From DUZB01 sp964407525 (GTDB taxonomy: Bacteria > Desulfobacterota > DSM-4660 > Desulfatiglandales > Desulfatiglandaceae), in assembly GCA_964407525.1 (NCBI GenBank), contig CAYOWC010000170.1, positions 1 to 10,477 of the forward strand: DNA of 10,477 nucleotides, in the 5' to 3' direction. This document shows positions 6,090 to 10,477 of the stretch, in pieces (positions within the stretch are counted from its first letter, which is position 1; the number at the start of each line of letters is the position of its first letter). The notes beneath the pieces are model-generated. The model made no database searches. It saw nothing but the letters and a program-made list of their open reading frames with translations, and had not been told where the DNA came from. A program made the translations under genes and the position numbers.

Positions 6090-6615
6090 TTATGCACTTT
6101 TGTCGTCGTTTTTTGGTTTTTCATCAGTTTTCTCTTCCGTTGCCTCATCAGACTTATCTTCAGATGGCACNNNNNNNNNNNNNNNNNNNNNNNNNNNNNN
6201 NNNNNNNNNNNNNNNNNNNNNNNNNNNNNNNNNNNNNNNNNNNNNNNNNNNNNNNNNNNNNNNNNNNNNNCGTTGCCTCATCAGACTTATCTTCAGATGG
6301 CACGTCAGTTTTTTCTTCCATTGCCTCAACAGGCTCATCATCCGATGTTCCTACATCACCGGGCGCCCGTCCGCACTCCGTGCACTTACCGCCAACGATA
6401 ATCCCCGTACAGGATCCGTCAGAGCAGAGTACTCTGTTGTCCAAGTCAAATTCATCATTACCATCAATAAATCCATCTTCCTCTGCAACATGCACCAGTC
6501 CCTCCGCAAGAGGCGCACCGCACATCATACAGTGATTGGTACCGTCAAGCACACCTTCACCACATTCGGGACAAAGAGAATCAGATAATTCTTTTTCACA
6601 GTGTGGACATTTCAT
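6090..6615 (-). CDS. Zinc-ribbon protein with acidic/lysine-rich repeat tail, interrupted by scaffold gap
   Basis: The intact N-terminal part begins MKCPHCEKEL. Ten cysteines form five knuckles: C3/C6, C15/C18, C29/C32, C64/C69 (spaced four apart) and C78/C81. This is enough for about two zinc sites plus one unpaired knuckle. An acidic linker (about residues 44-60) separates the first three from the last two. From residue about 86 the chain is a low-complexity Glu/Asp/Lys/Ser/Thr tail with a 16-residue repeat (EEKTDVPSEDKSDEAT). The gap falls in this tail. The post-gap frame ends DDKSA-TAA at 6090, and the two frames join only if the true gap length is a multiple of three. GGAGGG sits 9 bases before the ATG, and a strong promoter lies at 6695-6723. 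It is first in the operon with queD and kdsB. I recognise no named family; binding a nucleic acid or protein through the ribbons is a guess. Confidence 0.8.
6138..6350 (-). repeat. 48-base in-frame tandem repeat in the zinc-ribbon gene tail
   Basis: Copies start at 6271 and about 6319 (offset 48 bases, 16 codons), the latter degenerate, with another exact 33-base match at 6138-6170 beyond the gap. The 15-base segment between copies (GTCAGTTTTTTCTTC-like) also recurs as a variant at 6124-6137. The repeat codes for an acidic/lysine-rich tail. Copy number cannot be read because of the gap. Confidence 0.75.
6171..6270. other. Scaffold gap of 100 N flanked by identical 33-base sequences
   Basis: The 33 bases before the gap (6138-6170) are identical to the 33 after it (6271-6303). 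The assembly therefore broke inside, or failed to merge, a tandem repeat of the zinc-ribbon gene. The real gap could be zero or even a 33-base overlap. Confidence 0.95.
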
Positions 6616-6694
6616 TATAACTTTCCCTCCGCTTTATTAGAAAAATCAGAGATATTCTGCAGCCATCCGCTTCCAAATTCTTTTTCTTACGCAG

Positions 6695-6723
6695 TATATA
6701 ATGAAATCCGGATCAAGTGTCAA
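6695..6723 (-). promoter_or_regulatory. Near-consensus sigma70 promoter of the zinc-ribbon/queD/kdsB operon
   Basis: Read leftward: perfect -35 TTGACA (plus-strand 6718-6723), a 17-base spacer and -10 TATATA (6695-6700). The expected transcript starts near 6688, giving a leader of about 70 bases before the ATG at 6615. Confidence 0.75.
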
Positions 6724-6795
6724 TTTTAAGATCGGTTTTTTCCAAAATTATGGCGTATAAAAGACACAATAGATGATCCGGAATTGAATCAAGGC

Positions 6796-6824
6796 TTGAA
6801 AAATTCTTCAGGGCCTTGTATCAA
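6796..6824 (+). promoter_or_regulatory. Candidate histidine-kinase promoter overlapped by two palindromes
   Basis: TTGAAA (6796-6801), a 17-base spacer and TATCAA (6819-6824) make a moderate sigma70 promoter with a leader of about 38 bases. Palindrome TCAAGGCTTGA (6789-6799) overlaps the -35 and CCTTGTATCAAGG (6814-6826) covers the -10. Both are built from the same TCAAG/CAAGG-type arms, so they are plausible operators. Confidence 0.42.
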
Positions 6825-6868
6825 GGACCACTATCAAAAAACTTTTATCAGTTTCTCTGGAGTCATTC

Positions 6869-9766
6869 ATGACAGATAAACCCGGTTTCACCGAAATGCA
6901 GGAAAGAATAAAGCATCTGGAAAAAAAGCTTGCTGACCAGCAGGCAGAACAAGAGAAGCTAAGGGAAGAGAAAAACTGGTTATCACAAATTCTTCAGGAG
7001 ATCTCTATCCCGACCTTTGCCATTAACGATAAGCATATCCTTACCCATGTAAATAAAGCGTATGAAAATCTCACGGGCATATCTGCAGATGAGATTCTCC
7101 AAACCGACAGACAGTGGCTTCCGTTTTACGAATCTGAAAGGCCTACCATGGCAGATCTCATGGCAGATGGGGCTTCTGAAGAGGAGGTCGCCAGATCTTA
7201 CAGTGGAAAGATCAATAGGTCTGCAGTGAATCAAAACGGGTACGAAGCGGAAAATCTGTTTAGCAACCTGAGAACAGGAGAGAAATGGCTTTTCTTCACC
7301 GCATCTCCTCTCATAGATGCTAAAGGCAAAGTTATTGGAGCAGTCGAAACCCTTCAGGACGTCACGGAGCAAAAACAGGCCAAGGACAACCTTCAGAAAT
7401 CCGAAAAACTGATGAGAACGCTCCTTGATTTTATCCCCTACCCCATAGCGGTTTTTACCCTGGATGGCCGGGTGTTCTATCTGAATCCTGCTTTTACGGA
7501 GACCTTCGGGTGGACCTTTGCCGAACTCGAAGGCAAAACCATTCCCTACACACCGCCGGAAGTTCAGGAAGAAACCGGCGTTATGATCCAGAAACTGCTC
7601 AAAGAGAAAATCGTTCTTCGCCACGAGACCAGGAGACTGACGAAAGATGGCCGGATACTGGATGTCATCATGAGAGCGGGCATCTATTCGGAAGCTGAAG
7701 GGGAGCATGGCGGTGAGTTGGTTATCCTCAGAGATATCACCAAAGAAAAGAAAATTGCCAGGAATAATGAAGCCGTCTTCAGGATCAGTACAGCTTTGCC
7801 CGAATACCCGGACCTGGAAGACCTTATGCAGTATGTGTGTATTGAAATCAAGCAGCTTCTGAACACGGAAAGCGCTCATATTGCACTCCTGGATGAAGAG
7901 AAGCAGGAGCTGTATTATTCAGGAGCCGTATACGACGATACAGCCGCCCAGGAAAAATCCAGGCGGATGCGCTTCCCCATGAACAGGAGCATCGCCGGAA
8001 AAGTTGTTCGAACAGGCAGGCCGATCATCGTCCCCGATACGTCGAAAGAACCCCTTTTTTATAGGGGAGTGGACACGAAAATCGGGGTTCACACCAGAAA
8101 CCTTGTGGACGTTCCCCTTCGGAGCGGAGATCGAATACTGGGGGTGCTGTGTGCCAGAAATAAAAAAGAAGGTGCCTTCGATCAAACAGACGTAGAACTG
8201 CTGAGCATGATATCCGGCGCCGTGGCTCCCTCCATTGAAAATGCACGCTTTTCAGAGGATATCAAAGAGGCCTATCGCACGAACGCCGCACTTCTCAGGA
8301 TAAGCCGTGCACTGCCCAAATATCCAGACCTTGATAAACTCCTGGATTTCGTGAGCAGCGAAGTCAAACAGCTCATTGAAACGGAAGGTGCACTTGTAGT
8401 GCTGGCGGATGAGAAAAGGAAGGAACTCTCTTTCATCGGAGCATCCTACGATGATCAGACTACTCAGAAACGGGTAAAAGAGATGAAATTCCCCATAGAC
8501 AAACTCGTAGCGGGGGAAGTGGTAAAAACCGGAAACCCGATCATCGTTTCCGATGCCACGGGAGACTCTGAACTCCATCGCGAACGGGACAAAATTTTAG
8601 GCTATCATACCAGGAATCTGCTTCTCGTCCCTTTAACAAGCAAGGATCGCATTATCGGGGTCCTGTGCGCCATAAACAAGAAAAAGGGGGATTTTGACCA
8701 AAAACAGGTAGAGCTCCTCAGCATGGTCGCCGGAACCGTGGCACTTTCCATTGAAAACGCCCGCTACTCCGAGGAACTCAAAACAGCCATCAAGGAAGTA
8801 ACAAGCATGAACCGGGCCAAGGACAAGGTCATTAACCACCTTTCTCACGAACTAAAAACGCCTGTCTCCGTCCTTTCCGGTTCCATGAATATTCTTGAAA
8901 AGAAAATGGCCTCCCTTCCTGATGAAAAATGGAAGATTACCATGGCGAGGAGCCGCAGAAATCTGGATCGCATTATCGAAATTCAAAACCAGGTGGAAGA
9001 CATCATCCGAGACAGGCATTACATGATTCACAACCTGCTCTCCGTAATACTCAGCCAGTGCGCCGATGAACTGGAAGCACTTCTGGCAGAAGAATTTGGA
9101 GAAGGCCCTTATCTCAACATGATCCGAAAGAGGATCGATGAGTTTTTCGGACCGAAAGAAATGGAGCCGCAACAGGTCTTCTTAAACAGTTTTGTCGAAG
9201 AAAGAATGGTGGTGCTCCAAACACTTTTTTCCCATCGGCATGTAAACATCATTACCCATATTGAACCCGTGCCCGCTATTTGCATTCCGGTTGACCCTTT
9301 GCAAAAAGTTGTGGATGGTCTCATCAAGAACGCCATAGAAAATACACCGGATGAAGGAAAAATTGAACTGTCCGTCAAAAAAGTAGATTCCGGCGTCGAG
9401 TTGATGGTCCATGATTATGGTGTCGGCATCATTGAAGATGCCAAGAGAAGAATATTCGAAGGTTTTTTTACCACCCAGGACACCATGGATTACTCGTCCA
9501 AAAGGGTTTTTGATTTCAATGCAGGCGGCAAAGGAGCAGACCTCCTGCGGATGAAAATCTTCTCAGAAAGATATGGGTTCAAAATCGATATGAAATCAAC
9601 CAGGTGCCGATTCATCCCGACCGAGAAAGATGCCTGTCCCGGACAAATCAGCCAGTGTAACTTCTGTTCTACCAATGAGGACTGCCATCAATCAGGAGGG
9701 ACCGCATTTCATATCTTTTTTCCCGCCATATCAGAGATTGAAGGCCCAGGGAAAGAAGATGGATAA
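6869..9766 (+). CDS. Soluble orphan sensor histidine kinase, PAS-PAS-GAF-GAF-HisKA-HATPase with cysteine-rich insert
   Basis: A 965-residue kinase with no signal peptide or membrane segment, so it should sense a cytoplasmic signal. Order: coiled coil (about 9-37); PAS1 (about 38-168, containing a DRQWLPFY..RPTMADL motif); PAS2 (about 178-293); two GAF domains (about 300-468 and 475-640), roughly 55% identical to each other by ungapped hand alignment; HisKA with phospho-acceptor His660 in SHELKTP; a long helical linker (about 690-760); and HATPase with N-box Asn821 (LIKNAIENTP), Asp849 (DYGVGI) and a glycine-rich lid (FNAGGKGADLLRM). Just before the last strand (GTAFHIFFP) is an insert with Cys913, Cys923, Cys930, Cys933 and Cys939. 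All catalytic landmarks are present, so it should be active. Start: GGAG 6 bases before ATG 6869. No response regulator gene is adjacent; tadA follows after 48 bases. Ligands of the PAS and GAF domains cannot be read. Confidence 0.94.
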   Translation: MTDKPGFTEMQERIKHLEKKLADQQAEQEKLREEKNWLSQILQEISIPTFAINDKHILTHVNKAYENLTGISADEILQTDRQWLPFYESERPTMADLMADGASEEEVARSYSGKINRSAVNQNGYEAENLFSNLRTGEKWLFFTASPLIDAKGKVIGAVETLQDVTEQKQAKDNLQKSEKLMRTLLDFIPYPIAVFTLDGRVFYLNPAFTETFGWTFAELEGKTIPYTPPEVQEETGVMIQKLLKEKIVLRHETRRLTKDGRILDVIMRAGIYSEAEGEHGGELVILRDITKEKKIARNNEAVFRISTALPEYPDLEDLMQYVCIEIKQLLNTESAHIALLDEEKQELYYSGAVYDDTAAQEKSRRMRFPMNRSIAGKVVRTGRPIIVPDTSKEPLFYRGVDTKIGVHTRNLVDVPLRSGDRILGVLCARNKKEGAFDQTDVELLSMISGAVAPSIENARFSEDIKEAYRTNAALLRISRALPKYPDLDKLLDFVSSEVKQLIETEGALVVLADEKRKELSFIGASYDDQTTQKRVKEMKFPIDKLVAGEVVKTGNPIIVSDATGDSELHRERDKILGYHTRNLLLVPLTSKDRIIGVLCAINKKKGDFDQKQVELLSMVAGTVALSIENARYSEELKTAIKEVTSMNRAKDKVINHLSHELKTPVSVLSGSMNILEKKMASLPDEKWKITMARSRRNLDRIIEIQNQVEDIIRDRHYMIHNLLSVILSQCADELEALLAEEFGEGPYLNMIRKRIDEFFGPKEMEPQQVFLNSFVEERMVVLQTLFSHRHVNIITHIEPVPAICIPVDPLQKVVDGLIKNAIENTPDEGKIELSVKKVDSGVELMVHDYGVGIIEDAKRRIFEGFFTTQDTMDYSSKRVFDFNAGGKGADLLRMKIFSERYGFKIDMKSTRCRFIPTEKDACPGQISQCNFCSTNEDCHQSGGTAFHIFFPAISEIEGPGKEDG

Positions 9767-9814
9767 GAAGAGAGTTGACGTAACGGGAAAAATTATTGTA
9801 AAAAGCTGGAAACG

Positions 9815-10282
9815 ATGGTTGTTGATCTTTACCATTTGATGGGTCATGCGCTTACAGAAGCCGAGTTGGCCTTTGCGGCGGGGGAAGTCCCGGTGGGGGC
9901 AGTCCTGGCCCGTGGGGATGGCAAGATCATGGCAACTGCCCACAACCGGCCCGTCGGATCCAACGATCCAACGGCCCATGCAGAAGTCCTGGTATTAAGA
10001 AAAGCAGGCCAGGTTCTCAAGAATTACAGGCTGACCGGGTCTATCCTGGTGACGACGATCGAACCATGCACCATGTGTATGGGAGCTGCTGTTCATGCCA
10101 GGGTGGGAATGGTAATATATGGAGCTTCAGACCCGAAAGCAGGCGCAGCAGGCTCTCTGTATAATTTAGGGGAAGACCATCGTCTCAACCACAGAATTCA
10201 GATTCTGTCCGGGATCAGGGAAGAGGAATGCCGAACTGTTTTGCAAAAATTCTTCCGTGCCCGGCGTAAGAAAATTGCATAG
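9815..10282 (+). CDS. tadA: tRNA-specific adenosine deaminase TadA
   Basis: Deaminates A34 to inosine in tRNA-Arg(ACG), allowing decoding of CGU, CGC and CGA; an essential cytoplasmic enzyme. The cytidine-deaminase-fold zinc site is complete: His55 and the proton-shuttling Glu57 in TAHAE, and Cys85/Cys88 in EPCTMCMGA. The N-terminal helix ALTEAELAFAAGEVPVGAV is typical of TadA, as are SDPKAGAAGSL and HRIQILSGI...EC in the second half. It has 155 residues against 167 in E. coli. The ATG at 9815 is preceded by only a weak purine-rich GGAAA; no upstream in-frame start exists because a TGA lies at 9776-9778. TadA ends 8 bases before the tRNA-Ser gene and lies 48 bases after the kinase, so it may be transcribed with either. 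TadA rather than a guanine or cytosine deaminase fits the PCTMC/HAE context and the length. Confidence 0.95.
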   Translation: MVVDLYHLMGHALTEAELAFAAGEVPVGAVLARGDGKIMATAHNRPVGSNDPTAHAEVLVLRKAGQVLKNYRLTGSILVTTIEPCTMCMGAAVHARVGMVIYGASDPKAGAAGSLYNLGEDHRLNHRIQILSGIREEECRTVLQKFFRARRKKIA

Positions 10283-10290
10283 GAATTTCC

Positions 10291-10386
10291 GGAGAGGTAC
10301 CGAAGTGGCCGTAACGGGGTCGACTCGAAATCGACTTGTCCTGTTAGTAGCGGGGCACGTGGGTTCGAATCCCACCCTCTCCGCCA
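10291..10386 (+). tRNA. tRNA-Ser (anticodon CGA), CCA encoded
   Basis: Cloverleaf: acceptor GGAGAGG (10291-10297) pairs with CCTCTCC, then discriminator G and genomic CCA (10384-10386). The anticodon stem is GTCGA (10319-10323)/TCGAC (10331-10335) with loop CTCGAAA, giving anticodon CGA at 10326-10328 for the codon UCG. A long class II variable arm (stem TGTCC/GGGCA) fits serine. The T arm is GTGGG-TTCGAAT-CCCAC. The D stem pairs CCG with CGG. Confidence 0.95.
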
Positions 10387-10477
10387 TTTATTCGATGTAA
10401 GGGAACTTCCAAAAAATAATTCACGCATCCTGCTTGCCCTTTTGCCCGTCTTCTACGTTGTGACAACAGGCACATAG
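10387..10477. other. Right edge, no supportable gene
   Basis: These 91 bases after the tRNA hold no convincing gene or terminator. A rightward frame is open from 10388 to a TAG ending exactly at 10477 and reads hydrophobic (LLALLPVFYVV), but it has no start codon or ribosome-binding site. GTTGT-G-ACAAC (10457-10467) and GGAA-C-TTCC are short palindromes without a T-run. No small SRP RNA, another common neighbour of tRNA-Ser, is seen. Confidence 0.4.

Larger units (their letters stand above)
6616..6868. promoter_or_regulatory. Divergent control region between zinc-ribbon operon and histidine kinase
   Basis: No gene is present. Besides the two promoters listed separately, ATCCGGA occurs at 6706-6712 (inside the leftward promoter spacer) and at 6776-6782. 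Palindromes TCAAG-G-CTTGA (6789-6799) and CCTTG-TAT-CAAGG (6814-6826) lie near the kinase start. A free TCAAG half-site is at 6713-6717. A TATAAA at 6756-6761 has no convincing -35. The kinase ribosome-binding site is GGAG at 6859-6862. Confidence 0.6.

Noticed and set aside
6616..6690. preQ1 riboswitch in the leader of the queD operon
   Set aside because: The leader has only a short CAGA/TCTG dyad (6647-6659); no preQ1 aptamer core or pseudoknot-like arrangement could be found.
6983..7879. Leftward 298-codon open frame
   Set aside because: It is wholly antisense to the kinase PAS domains, whose forward protein is clearly real; its composition is shadow-like and it has no ribosome-binding site.
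9775..9802. tadA promoter TTGACG - 16 - TGTAAA
   Set aside because: It would start transcription only a few bases before the ATG and the -10 is poor; read-through from the kinase is at least as likely.
9759..9839. Small 26-codon frame overlapping the kinase stop and tadA start
   Set aside because: No ribosome-binding site, overlaps two real genes and shows no recognisable protein character.
10166..10428. Leftward open frames reading MAERVGFEPT... and GWDSNPRAP...
   Set aside because: They are the antisense of tRNA-Ser; ERVGFEPT-type phrases are a well-known spurious annotation of that tRNA.
1..10477. CRISPR array, prophage, integrase or insertion sequence
   Set aside because: No regularly spaced repeats with unique spacers and no transposase, integrase or phage motif were seen on either strand.

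Overview
The window looks like a chromosomal scaffold piece from an uncultured or draft-genome Gram-negative bacterium, most likely a Desulfobacterota (former Deltaproteobacteria) member. This is inferred from the gene families and from the repeat style of the intergenic DNA, not from a marker gene. kdsB (LPS Kdo activation), an outer-membrane-type lipoprotein signal and hflKC all point to a diderm. Two runs of exactly 100 N (4853-4952 and 6171-6270) are scaffold gaps of unknown true length, and each breaks a gene.

Layout. At 1-266 there may be the last codons of a rightward gene, followed by repeat-rich non-coding DNA. A strong hairpin terminator (267-304) closes a leftward three-gene envelope operon (2068 to 378): an exported protein with a YidD-type domain, a TPR protein with a C-terminal hydrophobic domain, and a small lipoprotein. 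The upstream region (2069-2401) holds GTCAT-type degenerate repeats and candidate divergent promoters. Rightward from 2402 come hflK, hflC and a tandem-ACT-domain gene, with a 4-base overlap and strong Shine-Dalgarno sites; the last gene is cut by the first gap. Converging on it is a leftward operon (6615 to 4971): a zinc-ribbon protein with an acidic/lysine-rich repeat tail cut by the second gap, then queD (queuosine pathway) and kdsB. It is driven by a near-consensus sigma70 promoter at 6695-6723.

The divergent region 6616-6868 leads rightward into a 965-residue soluble hybrid-input histidine kinase (PAS-PAS-GAF-GAF-HisKA-HATPase). It has a five-cysteine insertion just before the last strand of its ATPase domain and no adjacent response regulator. 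tadA (tRNA adenosine deaminase) and a tRNA-Ser(CGA) gene follow. The last 91 bases hold no gene I can support.

How the parts relate: HflK/HflC form a membrane SPFH complex that controls FtsH proteolysis. The envelope operon next to it may also serve membrane or outer-membrane biogenesis, but that is inference. QueD, TadA and tRNA-Ser are translation/tRNA functions. No mobile element, CRISPR array or phage gene was seen. The most unusual items are the cysteine cluster inside the kinase ATPase domain, the exported YidD-like/TPR/lipoprotein operon, the repeat-flanked gap in the zinc-ribbon gene, and paired palindromes lying on the kinase promoter.
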